In this document: piece after piece, positions 36,136 to 47,700 of the stretch
Layout: every line of letters begins with the position of its first letter
How positions within the stretch are numbered: position 1 is the stretch's first letter
DNA from: Dactylonectria macrodidyma
Lineage: Eukaryota; Ascomycota; Sordariomycetes; Hypocreales; Nectriaceae
Assembly (NCBI GenBank): GCA_020744425.1
Contig: JAGMUV010000002.1
Location: forward strand, 3,702,501-3,766,500
Length of the DNA stretch: 64,000 nucleotides
Direction: 5' to 3'
Notes under the pieces: generated by a model
Seen by the model: only the letters and a program-made list of their open reading frames with translations
What the model was told of the DNA's origin: nothing
Databases searched by the model: none
Position numbers and translations under genes: made by a program

Positions 36136-38027
36136 ATGTCCGGCGTCGGCGAGATCATCGGCACGACGCTGGCGGTGGTGGGCGTCATGGGCCAGCTCTT
36201 CGACGGGTGCGTCAAGGCGTACAGCTTCTTCGCGACGGCGGCGAACCTCGACGGTGACAGCCAACGGCTCGCGTGCAAGGTGCGAATCGAGGAGATGCGC
36301 CTCGTCGTCTGGGGCCGCGACTGGGGCGTCGCCGAGGGCCGGCTCGAGGCCCATCTCGACAGCACCCGCAACCCGCAGCTGCGACGCCTCGCCATGGACA
36401 TCCTGCAGCAGCTTCACAGCACCGTCACCGACTTTCGGAAGCTGCAGGACCGGTATGGGTTGCTTGATCACGGCTCGAGTGGTGCCGGCCTGGAAGTCAA
36501 GCCCAAGGGTAAGGGGGGCAAGAGGTCACCGTCGCCGTCACCCGTGCCGTCGAGGAAGGGCTCTAGCGATGAGAAACCGAGTGACGGTGGTCTCTCCAAG
36601 TCTTCGACCGCGAGCAGTGAGAGGAGCTTCAAGAAGGAGCTTGGTCTCCGAGCCAGATGGGTGATATCAGGTGGGTGAGCCACCCCCCTTTGACCACATA
36701 TCATCTCGACTAACACGGGTTACTAGACAAGGACAAGTTTACGATCCTACTCAAGGACTTAAGAGGTACCCCATCACCATGACCATTGTAACCATTATTA
36801 TCACCACCACCACTACCTCGTCCCCTCATACCCACCCCACCCCCATTCAACTTCCCACTGGCTAAAAGTCTTCTGTTTCACATAGACTTCAACGACGGCC
36901 TCGAGCGCCTCTTCCCACCGTCGCACGTAGCATCGTTTCAGCGGTCATGGACGCACGAGCTGCTCGAGTCGGCGCAGCGCGACCTCGCGCAGCTGTCGCT
37001 GCTGGAGAAGGCGGCGACAGGCGTGTATCCGCAGCTGACGGCGTCGGCGACGCTCAAGAGCCTGCGCATCAACCTGGACGCCAAGCCGCAGGCGTCGTTC
37101 AAGCCGACGTTCGCGCTCAAGGTGCCCCGGCCGGCGCTCCACATCGCCGAGGACGCCGACCGCCGGCGCTGCCCCGGCCGGCACGACACGGCCGGCGACG
37201 TCATCGTCGAATGGGTCGATTACGACCGCGACGACATCGACGAGCGTGTGGCTCATGTCCGTCGCCTCGATGACCTCGCCCGCATGATGCACTCGGCCTC
37301 TGACTGCCACCCGGACCTGCACAGCATCAACTGCGTCGGCTACACCGACGACGCGGCCGAAAGCCGGTACGGCCTCGTCTATAAAGCCCCGGCCCCATCC
37401 TTTTCCACCCTCCACGCCCTCATCGCCTCGTCCGATCTCAAGACGCCAGACCTCAACGACCGAGTCAGCCTCGCCCACACCCTCGCCGTCGCCCTCTGGT
37501 CCCTCCACTCGCTCGACTGGCTGCACAAGTCGCTATGTAGCGCAAACATCCTCTTCTTCCCCTCGGCCGCCTCCAAGTCGGCCCACGAGTCCACTGCCGC
37601 CGCCGCCCTCGTACCGAACATCGCCACTCCGTTTCTCACCGGCTTCGACGCCTCCCGCCCGGATCTCGACACCGCCCTCTCCGTCGTCTCCAAGAACCCC
37701 TCCATCGCCACTCTGCACCGCCACCCGGCCTCCCTGCGCGGCATGCCGCACTGCAAGCCCTTTGATGTCTACAGTCTCGGACTCGTCCTGCTCGAGATTG
37801 GCCTCTGGAAGGTCCTCCAGGCCTACTACAAGCCTCACTACTCCGCCGATCGCTGGCGTGACAGGGTCGTGCTCTCTGCCCTCGTCCCAGGCTTGAACAG
37901 CAAGGTCGGTCGAAGGTACCGTGAAGTTGTCGAGATGTGCCTCAAGGCTGATGAGCACATGACGAGCAGCGAGGCTGGGAAGTTGATGGAGACGGTTGTC
38001 ACTACCTTAGAAAGCATCCGCGTATGA
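36136..38027 (+). CDS. HeLo domain-pseudokinase fusion, putative cell-death effector
   Basis: About 571 aa in three exons: 36136-36670, 36727-36765 and 36886-38027, in frame across GT-AG introns. Residues 1 to about 215 match the HeLo domain (HET-S/LopB type): hydrophobic glycine-rich first helix SGVGEIIGTTLAVVGVMGQL, then DGCVKAYSFFATAANL, RIEEMRLVVWGRDWGV, and DFNDGLERLFPPS. A Ser/Lys-rich insert lies at about 120-165. The C-terminal 270 residues follow a kinase fold: hinge region, catalytic loop LHKSLCSANILFF (about 404-416), and GFDASRP, followed by FDVYSLGLVLLEIGLWK. The catalytic Asp is Ser, the loop Lys is Cys, and DFG is absent, so this should be a pseudokinase. HeLo domains target and permeabilise membranes in fungal incompatibility. 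An AATAAA at 38089 follows the stop. Confidence 0.85.
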
Positions 38028-38776
38028 TGATGCCCATGATGTGAATCCCCCAATGCCCTACTGAATGAAGGCCATTAGATCAGCCATAAATAAACAGTGG
38101 CAAAGCTTGTGAGCGTTAGCAAACTCCAGCTTGCTTCTAGAAACTACAGCAAACGCCATTCGTCACCAACATATCCGGCTTGATAGACACAATGTGAACA
38201 ATACTCGAAATCTATTTCAGTCCTTTGAAATATATGCTCGACTGGAATCGTCTCTGATGCTGCTCCATAATCCCTATGCGCGAAAACCATTACCATGACC
38301 CTGTCTCATGTCTGGGCCCAAAGAAAGGCAAAAACGGACTGGTACAATGAATACACAATAGCAAGAAGAAAAAAAATTCAAAACTCCTCTCCCCTGCCCA
38401 TACGCCGTCGCAAGTTTGACCCGTGGCACACAATCTCTTCTCTTTCATTCTCCCTCGACTCCCACTCCGTTCCCTGGTCAGAAAAGCTCCTGCCAGGGCA
38501 AATGATGATGCTTGGATGCTCATAAAGAGGTGTTGAGTAATTGATGGGAATGGCAACGGGCGAGAACCCTCAAGAAACAATCGCAAGACAAATCGTTTTA
38601 GACATGAAATGTCAAACACCCCCAATCCTTTCCATTTCCAGCCTGAAACGCCAATACATGCAGGACATGAGATCGGTCGTGACGTCCGTGAGTCATGATC
38701 GTTATATATAGTTGCACAACCCATTACGGTGCACCGATATGTGCCGAGAAACCTAGGCCCGTTTGACTCTGGCCTT
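38028..38776. other. Convergent intergenic region
   Basis: 749 bp between the stops of the HeLo-pseudokinase gene and cdc14. It contains a likely polyadenylation signal (listed separately). No gene is seen. Confidence 0.5.
38089..38094 (+). terminator. Polyadenylation signal AATAAA
   Basis: Canonical hexamer 62 nt after the stop codon of the HeLo-pseudokinase gene, on the same strand. Confidence 0.5.
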
Positions 38777-40940
38777 CTAAGCACCAGAGACCTTGCGGGC
38801 GGTCGAAGCCGCCGTTGCCGACGTGGCGTGGCTGGCGCTGCCAACTCTGCCGCTCGTCTTCCGAATGCCTGCGCTCTCCTTGGCCCGGAGAGGTGACTCG
38901 CCCTGGCGCTTGCTGCCGCGGACCTTGGTCATGACGGTGGGAGTGCTGGCTACACGATCAACGTGCTTGGTGCGGATGGAACCAATATTCTCGGCATCCT
39001 GGGACGCATCGTTGTCGATGGTGTAGATGGTCGTCGTCGTCTGGCTGACAGATCGTGTCTTGTCGCTTCGGCCCGGCGTCCGCGATGCCTTTCGGTGGCT
39101 GCGCATCCGCAGGTGCCACTCCTCGTCCGACTCAGACCCTTGGGACTGCCGGTGCATCGTCACAATCTCCGTCTCCTTCTCAACAACATGCTCTTCCTCA
39201 ACAGTGGTCTGGAACGACGTGGATCGCTGGTACGGGTGGTGACGATCGCCTCGGCCAGTCTTGCGTGGTTGGCCGGGGGTGGGTGCAGGGAGGTAGTCTT
39301 CTTGAACCCCAATGTTATTGCGGTCATGATCAACCTCGCTCAGTGGCGTGCGGTTCGAGGTGCTGCGGTTAGGGGGCGTCGAAGCCTGGCCATTTCGGAG
39401 GGACGTCTTCTGCATGGCACGAATGGGCGTGCTAGGCACAGGGTTGGCAGCAGCCATTTCCTTCCTGAGCTTGCGCTCAACCCGCTCCTCGATCCACCAC
39501 TCTCTGAAGGTGCCCTGGTTGAGATGCAGCCAGTGCTGTTGGGGTCCCACCACCATGCCGGGTCGCATGAATCGCATGAATGAGATGACCTCGTTGGCAG
39601 TGAAGCCGTGGCGATAGATCAGGTAGGCGCCAATCAGGCAGCCAGTGCGGCCAAGACCCGCCTTGCAGTGAACAGCGATTCCCTTCTTCTTGACGGTGAT
39701 AGTCTCATGTGCTAACCGGATGAACTTGCGGACGACTGTGAGAGAGGGGCACGTGCCATCGTCGAAGATCATGTCGAGGTGCTGGATGCCCAAAGCCTCA
39801 AAGTAGGACGGGGAGTACAGGTGCGAGTTCAGTCGCACGACCAGACCAATGTTCTTCTCGGAGAAGTGGCTCAGGACGTTCTTGAAAGGCTGGGGAAGAG
39901 TCGGGTGAGCTTCCACGGCGTCCAGCGTGCGAGGCAGCAAAGGATACATCTCAGAGCCCTCAGTGATCTTCGCAACTGGGGTATGCTGAGGCGAGGCAAA
40001 TGCGAGAAAATGAGGAGTGATCCAGTTGAAATCGCCATGCTCGACCCGCTCGAACCTCTCGTACATGTCCAAGTCGAAGTTATCGAGGTCGCAGCACTTC
40101 TCCTCCTTGGCCTTCCACACACCATACACGACATCCTGGACACTAATACCGTAGTCGGCTTGGCTATAACCGGCATCTCGGAAGGGCATCAGCGGAGGGT
40201 CAACCTGCGCAATCGGGGCCAGCGCCAAATGAGGGGGCCAATTCTGGATCAAAACCATGTAGCATGCGAGCATGCAAGCAGCATTGGCACGGCCTACATT
40301 GAGGGAGTCTCTGTTAGTCTGACGATCCTCTGCGTAATTGTCGCAAATTTGGTGGGCTTACTTCTGGGGTCGGCGGCGCTCCAGAACACAATGGGGCGAT
40401 CCTTGTTCTGCTTGGCACCAAGGATGTCATGAAACTGGATCGCAAAGCGGTAGAGGTGGCCGATGTGAAGAGGGCCGAAGTCATGGTGGAAGGCGTTGTA
40501 GAGGAGAGTGTCATCAACGGTGAAGTAGCACGGCGGTGTCCTGTTGGCAGGGAGCGGGGTAGGCTCGACTCCTCGCTGCGCACGCTTCCTCGAGGAGACG
40601 GGTTGCTCTGGGTATGGAAAAAGGGTATCGGCTGTGGGAGGATGGACGTAAGAGGCAAGGTAAAGACGATCTGGGATGAGCGTTAGCGACGTGGTCGGTT
40701 GCGGGATGCCAGCGTTGCGGACGAGGCCTGTTCGCTGCGGGCCGCCGGTCGGCCGCAGCGAGGCTGAGATGGGATAACAATGCGACATGGCGTTGGAGCA
40801 TCAAGATGCGATTGCGACCAGGGCAGGACATAAAACGTGCGCTAAAGAGGTAGGTAGGTATAGTAGTTGAGGCATGCCATACCTGGGATGTACTCGATGA
40901 TCTGCCCATGGTTCTGGGCGACTCGGGAGGAAGGCGCCAT
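38777..40940 (-). CDS. cdc14: Cdc14 dual-specificity protein phosphatase
   Basis: About 627 aa in three exons: 40940-40883, 40670-40362 and 40293-38777, with GT-AG introns of 212 and 68 nt. Cdc14 reverses CDK phosphorylation in mitotic exit and cytokinesis. The first exon encodes 19 residues ending HGQIIEYIP and splices to DRLYLASY, giving the conserved Cdc14 start. Exon 2 has the N-terminal domain (DDTLLYNAFHHDFGPLHIGH). Exon 3 has the general-acid region FDDGTCPS and the signature HCKAGLGRTG (about Cys332 and Arg338), then FMRFMRPGMVVGPQQHWL. The last 250 residues are Ser/Arg-rich and disordered with possible phosphosites, as in other fungal Cdc14 proteins. An open frame starting at 40788 overlaps intron 1 and is not coding there. 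The gene is divergent from pcc1. Confidence 0.95.
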
Positions 40941-41813
40941 TGTTCCAGGCTTGCGCTTCTCCTCGGGCGGCTGCTGAGGTGGCTGGTAGCGACGGCTACC
41001 GGGTGGAATAGCAGGTGCAAATGGTCGGAAGGGTGCAGAGATGGATTGGAGAGGACCAGATGCGAAGGCGAAGGCGAAGGGCCTGGGAATGGGCAAGTGA
41101 CAATGTGCACGAGCGGTGACAACGGCAAGCGGTGACGGTGGCTGGAGGCGAGGGCAATGGCAGACGAGATGAACTGAAGTGGTAGCTCGAATGGACGCTG
41201 GATAGGTAAATGATATGCCAGGCTGCCGCGACGGACAAGAGATGCACCAAGGAAAGGAGAATGCGGGAGAAGAGAAGGTTGTGGTTGACGATACAGGTTC
41301 CAGAATGGGCCCACGATGTTTTTGTATGGGTTTGCCGTCTGTTATTTTCTGTCTCTGGCAGGAGACCCATGCTCAAAACAGCACTGGCTCCCGTTGAGCG
41401 TGGGCCAGCAACGGTCCCCATGGCAACGGCATTGAAGAAGCGCCGCCACCCTGTGGCTGCACATTGGCCGCAACCCCAGCCCCTACCTCCTGAAATGCTC
41501 CTCTGCTGCTCGTGAGCTAAACATCCATCGGGGTCGCAGCCCGCTCCAGCCACATCCGCCTTATCAGCCTATCAACCCCACCAGTCATCTCCCCGCGCGC
41601 AAAAACAGAAACGCAACGGTGACAGTGACAGCACACGATATCCGCTCGTTCGGCTCTGCTTGAGACCACTGGACCCAAGTTTGCGACTCGCGCATCAGCC
41701 CGCATTCCTCCCACCTCGTCCCACCTTCTGCCACCTACTTCCCGCCTCTTTCCACTCCCCAACTCACCCTCGTCTTCTCTGCCGAAGCCCGGGATGCCCT
41801 GCCCGTGACCGCC
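40941..41813. other. Divergent promoter region, cdc14 / pcc1
   Basis: 873 bp shared between two opposite start codons. A run of TAGGTA at 40849-40862 lies just inside, in cdc14 intron 1. The stretch at about 41680-41800 is CT-rich on the + strand and fits the pcc1 leader. Confidence 0.6.
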
Positions 41814-42251
41814 ATGGCCGCGACTTTCGATCCCCAGTTCCCCTGCTCGATGCAAGACATCCCCCCCCTTAGCCACACCCCCGGCCTGCTTCCCTGGCGA
41901 CGGCCACGCCATACCTCACAACAACACCAGCTAACCTGTTTGTTGTTCTGATACAGAACTCTCGATATCCCGCTCCCCACTTCGAGACTGGCCACGTCGG
42001 CACTCAAAGCCCTCCAAGTGGACCCCGAACTCTCCCAGCTTGTCGTTCGAGAGTTTACAGTCGCATCCGCTCCCCAGTCTTCAGACGACGACGCCCGAGT
42101 CCTCAATGTTCACTACAAGGCGACCACCAACCGTATGTTGCGTGTCGCTGTCAACTCTTTTATGGACAGCCTAAAGCTTGTGTTGGAAGTCATGGAACAA
42201 CTAGACACTGATGTTTTGGGTCAGCCGCAAAAGACTGGGCAATCAACCTGA
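41814..42251 (+). CDS. pcc1: KEOPS/EKC complex subunit Pcc1
   Basis: About 110 aa in two exons, 41814-41851 and 41957-42251. Pcc1 is the dimerising subunit of KEOPS, which makes the t6A modification of tRNA and affects transcription and telomeres. The joined protein reads FPCSITLDIPLPTSRLATSALKAL, then VREFTVAS, and ends with RVLNVHYKATTNRMLRVAVN and the helix SFMDSLKLVLEVMEQLD, the typical Pcc1 fold; length is normal. The 105-nt intron starts with GC (GCAAGA) instead of GT and ends in ACAG after a GCTAAC branch site; no GT donor in exon 1 restores this conserved junction. If unspliced, the frame stops at about 41951. It diverges from cdc14 and converges on the NUC-1-like gene. Confidence 0.9.
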
Positions 42252-42651
42252 ATCTTGCGTTGCCGTTGGAGGCATCGCCCCTTTGGTCTCTCTCCTTGTT
42301 GCATGTGTGGTATATTTCGTAGCAGTGGTGAGGATGATCCTCCATGTTGAAACTGAACCGCTAACCCACCAGCCTTGCCGTCCGCCATACCCCAAATAAT
42401 TCATTCGACTTGAATGAATCCCGGATTCTACCCCCCATTTCCTCCATATCTGCCATCTATCATTGCGCATCGTTGTCTACCCATCCAAAATGACCCGCTT
42501 CCTCCTCTCAAAATCCAAGACCAGACTGAACCCGCAACCCACAGTCGGCGCCTTCAATTAGTTCCTCCACCAGCGCGAGACCCAGGCTATTACTGGCTCA
42601 AGCCACTGGTGACCAAACAAACAATCCACACCATATTTGGGTGTTGAAGCC
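42252..42651. other. Convergent intergenic region
   Basis: 400 bp between the pcc1 stop and the stop of the NUC-1-like gene. No gene or clear signal is seen. Confidence 0.5.
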
Positions 42652-44707
42652 TCAGTCCTTTTTGTCTGCCGCCTTGAGCTGCTCTAGCTGTTTTCTGAGC
42701 TCGGCTAGTTCTTCTTTCAGACCCACGTTTTCTCGCTGAAGGTCCTTCATGTGCACAATCGCATTCTCAACCACACTGGCCTTGCTATTTTGCGCGTTGG
42801 CCTGCTTTGAATCTTTCTTGTCGCCGCTTCCTCCCCCATCGCTCCCAAGGTCAAGACCACCCGGCAAAAGCCCCGCCATGACCTGCAAGGCTGAGTTTAT
42901 TCTGTTCCTTCGTCCTTGCTCAGCAATCTTGTGTGAGGTACGTTTCGATGTCAAGTTGGTCGACAGCTCGCTAGGATACGAGACTCCGGGGACTTGGTTA
43001 CCCTCGAGGATGTTTTGATAATTGGACTTAGACATGAGGAGTTGAGAGGCGGCACTCTCTGCAGAAGTCAGGCCAGGGGTGCCAGGAAGCAGGGGCTTGA
43101 TATTCGGGGAGATTCTGGGAAGTAGCGCTGGCGATACATGAACCGAACCGGTGCGCGTCCTGCTGGTTCGAGGAGCGAGCTGCGGAGTCTTGCGAGTTGC
43201 GGGGCCTGACGAGCCAGGGCCAAGTTGGGGACTTTGGCTTGCAGAGGCGGTACCGGAGCGATGAGGAAAGCTCGGGGATGGCAGGGGTTGGAGGTTGGTC
43301 CCTTTGGAGGCCGCAGATTCGACGAGGGTGGACTGTAGGAGGGTGCGTGTGATGGTAGGGCCCAGATTCTTATTGGAAACTGATTCTGGTAGCTCGAGAG
43401 ACTCGATATGATCAGTTCCCGCGTGCTCCTGGTGGCCAGGGGACGATTTATTTGACCGAGAGGCGGGGAGCTTCATCAGTGACGCGGGAGTAGCGGGAGC
43501 CTGTTGCGAATCTGCTGGGCCAGAGACGGGTGTTTGTTGACCACTTCGCTGAGGATATATATACGGGGATTTACTGTTTGATCTCCGCGTCGGGACAGGC
43601 GGAGGTGGCATGTCAGAAAGGGTTTCTGGTGATACGGATGCGTTCTCTTCGGGCGAAGTTTCGGTGGAGGCGGCGGGCATTGGGAGGAAGGCTGGGTTCC
43701 CATTTTCCTCTACCTCAGTGAGGACTTGGGAAACGATAGCAGGACTGGGTCCTGTTTTCCTTCGCTGGGGCTTCACAATGGGCGAGCTGCGAATGTTGGC
43801 TTTGCCTCTGGGTTTTGCTGGTGCCTTCTTTCTCGGTTTCTTGGAGAGGTCCATGGTTCCAGTTCCAACCGCGGGGATAGCTGCAGTATCCAGCTCCATA
43901 TCGATGGGCGAATTATTTGAGTGAGTCTGTTCATAGATGGAGGATGTATCATTTTGAGCGTGGAGAGCAGGTGACGTGAGAGGGCTGAAGTAGGCACCTG
44001 GAACAGTGAACGATGAGCTATCCAGGTTGAAATGAGGGTCAAGGGGAGTGACGGCAGGTGAGACGAGGGGAGTAAAAGCCATCTAGACGTCATTCATTAG
44101 CAGGACGCCCTGTTGATGGCCACAGGGTGGGGCAACGCAGCAAGCCAGAGGGAGGTTGTCTCACATCTTGCTCCTTCATCCGTTGGTGATATCCGGGGTC
44201 GTAGACGCCCGGTTGTGATACCTGCTCAGCCTGGGAATAGAAGTGCCCACTGTTGGGCATTTCAAGGCTTTGAGGAGTCGGGGGGACGGAATGGTTATGG
44301 TTGGAGAAGAAGGCGGCCTGTTGCTCTTGAAGCTGACGCTGCTGCTGCTGGAACTTTTGCTGCTGGAGATACTGGATCTGGGCGTCGATGTTGGAAATGG
44401 GATCGGGATTCGGAGTCATCATGTGAGCCGGAATGCTGGGTTGTGAGGCCGAAGTTGTGATGGGTAGCGAGGTGTTGGTAGACATGATGCCCTGGTTCTC
44501 TGTGTCGGCCATGATGGTGTCGGCGGCATCGCGGGGTTGGTGGTTCATCATTGCGTGGGCGGTGTTATCCTGGAAACCCTGAAAGTCGAAGTGCATGCCA
44601 TCTCCAAGGTTCGCCATGCCGCTCATGTCGAGGAACTGTCCAAAATCTTCCTCAGCAGTGCCGGCCATGGCCTGACCCTGCGTATCCCAAGCTGTCGAGC
44701 CCATCAT
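42652..44707 (-). CDS. nuc-1: bHLH transcription factor, NUC-1/PHO4-like phosphate regulator (5' end unresolved)
   Basis: At least 630 aa. Exon 2 (44082-42652) follows an intron at 44164-44083; exon 1 ends at 44165, joining HQRMKEQD to MAFTPLVSPAVTPLDPHF, which is the conserved core of Neurospora NUC-1-type proteins. The C-terminus has a bHLH: KRTSHKIAEQGRRNRINSAL with the His-Glu-Arg triad expected to bind CACGTG, a Gly-rich loop, KASVVENAIVHMKDLQREN, and a heptad leucine extension. The middle is Ser/Pro-rich with a Gln-rich stretch in exon 1. NUC-1 activates phosphatase and phosphate-transport genes under phosphate starvation and is controlled by a CDK-cyclin pair. The first in-frame ATG is at 44707, but a protein-like frame (SQSTASH, YEYSLSVDIDGPSRLV) continues upstream with no ATG, so an upstream exon is likely. 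Confidence 0.85.
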
Positions 44708-47700
44708 GTCCGAAGTGCCGGCGAGGTTCGGGCCAATGACTAGCCGGGAGGGGCCGTCGATGTCGACTGAGAGCGAATATTCGTAGAGCGTCACAAGTGT
44801 GTGAGACGCCGTGGATTGCGAGGTGAAGGCGGGGAATGAATATTGCGCAGTCGCAGATCGGAGGGGTGTCGTGTGACGTGCGAACGAGCGAGCGACACGA
44901 GCCTCGGAGTCGGACGAGAATATTTCAGAGGAGACGGTTACGGGGCCTCATTTGCGACCGGAGCTGAGTGGAGGAGTCGATGGGACAGTTGGCTGCAGGA
45001 ACGACACTCGGTCACCAAAAACGGCGGTAGCGCAGCGATTGCGACTTGTAGTGAGCAAAGGCGAAGTGAGATTGAAGCTGAAAATGTGGAGGGCTCGGAG
45101 AGAGTTGGGGAACCAAGAGGAAGTAGGCGAAACGAGGGTTTGAGAGAATGACGGTTCGTGGTTCGTGATGCGGATGCGAATGTGGGCGAGGCACGAGCAT
45201 GGGCGCTGAGGTGGTTGGTTGGCCGAGAGCGAGGGACAAGCTAGAGTGAGTTGAGTCGATAGAGCCACCTGGGAGAGCGAACGATTTGAGTTGGGCGAGT
45301 GGGTGAAGACAAATGGTCGGAGCAGAATCAAGTGGAGACGCTGGTTAGTACTTGAGAAGTACCAGATACATGAAGACATCAACAGTGGGGGCTCACACCC
45401 AAGTTGCAAGAATCAACAGAACAGGCGCCCTCTCCATTTATTCCGCCTCGAATCCTCGATGACACGCACTCTGGATGGACAGGATGGTAGCACAGGGGGA
45501 ACCAGGGTGGACAACTGCCTTGGCTCAAGGGGATTGTCTGGTTGGATGACTTGCCTCGTTAGTGTGGTGGATGGTGCTCAAGTGGGTTGCAGAGGTGAAG
45601 TGGATGCAGTTGGTGTAATGGATTCGTGGGTACGAAAGCAGGTTGGTACCTAGGCATAAGCCAAGTGGCTACAGTGAGTGAACCCCTCCCTGTGGTTGTG
45701 GCTGCTGCCCCCCCCCCCCCGCGCGTGCACCGTTGAGAGTCTCAACACCTGAAAGTTGAAACCTCCCGCACCAGCTTCCAGTTTTGACTACAAGGTACGC
45801 ACCTAATTTAACAACGCCGTCGAGAGGGGAAGTTCAGAACCCGTTTCTTAAAGCTTATATAGACAGCTGCAAATAATGACGGGATGGCTGACGCCTCTCG
45901 GTGCACACCCAAACCCTGTGAGATGCAGACGTAAACCATCCGTCCCCGAAACCAGAGCCTTTGTCAGGTGGGAACAGCAGGTGAGTGCAAGGCTGGCCCT
46001 GGACGACCTGTTGGAGGTGGGGAACTAGCCATGACGTTACAGGGGTCATACGCTATGGGCAGCGGAAGCGCAGTGGCCCTTAGAAGGGTCCAGAGCCTCC
46101 AGCAGCTGAGGAGCTGCAGCAGGTATCCCAAAGGTACGTGAGACACCAAAAGACTCCCTACCGCTCACTGTTCTGTAGCAGTGAATGCCCTAGAACAGAA
46201 ACGAGTAGGCTTAACGCCAAGGGAAATCGTAGCGGCTCAGTTGTTCGTCGGCGAACTGGAAGCTTCGCAGAGAAGCGACACCCCCTCCTTTCCAAACTTG
46301 CACCCAAGTCTCAGCCGGCGACTCGTCCGACTGGGCGCGGGGCAGGAACCCTTGAAGGGAAAAAAATAAAATAAAAGAGGTCGTCCTCTGGGACTTCTTC
46401 AAGATGCCAGGGCGGTGCAGATGCTTAACGTTAGTGGCATCCGGTGATCTGTGCTTTAGTCTCCGGGGCATGGAGGAGTCGTCCACAGGTACCTCGCAGG
46501 TATTAGGGTACAAGCGAAGCCAGTGGAGAGGCACGATTGCCAGAAGTCCCAGCCCGAATGTAATTCCGAGCATTTGTAGGTACGAATTGCTCCTCAACAG
46601 TGATGTGCAGTGCTGACAAGCGCTCTCACTAACATCACGGGATCAGACGGATCGCACTCCGACTCTCACACACATACAACCCCAGGTCCTGGGCCTGGGA
46701 ACGACGTCCAGGCGATCTTGTTCCAGCCGGCGTATCTGGTTGGTCCGCTTGGTTGGGGGTCTCGAAGCAGCGCCCAGGGTTGCGTTACGACTCGGCGGCT
46801 CAACTAGGCTCGGCCACACTTGACTCACAAAGTGTTGTTCTGTTTGAGAGACCAACAAACGGCAATTCTGCCCTGCGTCTTGGATGCTAATGCCGCTGTC
46901 ATCATCGCTTGGAATATTATCCAGGCTGCCTGCTCTGTAGGCCATCCTTTACAGTTTACCGACGTCGATCCTCCAGGTTTGTCGGGACTCCGCGGATGCC
47001 TTTCCGATGTCAGTCTGCATCAACATCTCGCCCTGGAACTGTTGCGGCACTACTGCTGTTGCTGCTGCCGTCTTCTCGTCTCGGGATGTATCCGACCCTG
47101 GAGCTAGGGGGTTGCGCGCTGCAGCAGTGGACCGACCCGCCCTGGCGTCTCTGCTCAGTGTCTAACAACCCTTTGTCATCCCGTTCCTCGCTCCATCATC
47201 ATTACAGTGTCCTCCTCGTTGTCGTGTGACAAGGGCTCTCCTCCGGAGAAGTCAGAACCCGTTGAGTGGATGCTGGGCGCCCAAGTGGGCTTCTAGGCCA
47301 TCAGAGGCAAGCGACTCGGCCGCGACACTCTGACATGAACATGCATCTAGGGGTTGTCATGGCATGGATGGGGCGAGTGAGCATTTGGAGAATGTGTGTG
47401 GAGGTTTGTCATATTTCCTGACCTTTTCTTGCAAACCCCCCCTGTCACTGTAATTACCGATTACCATGAGTTTGATGCACGCACTGGCACTGTAATAACA
47501 CCCAGCACGATTAGGAGCCTCAGCCTCACTACGGCCCCTAGACAACTGTACCTTGAGCCTTGATCCATTGTTCGCATGGTGGACAACTCGGGACCAGGGA
47601 GCAGTCACTGGCCATCTGCCAGCTAGAACCCGCTCAACACAAACCAACTATTCAACTATACGGGCCAAGGGAAAGAGGGGGGCATAAATGGACAGCCTAA

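Noticed and set aside
40675..40788. A start at 40788 for cdc14
   Set aside because: The frame joins exon 2 only by reading through intron 1; the conserved Cdc14 start comes from the exon at 40940-40883.
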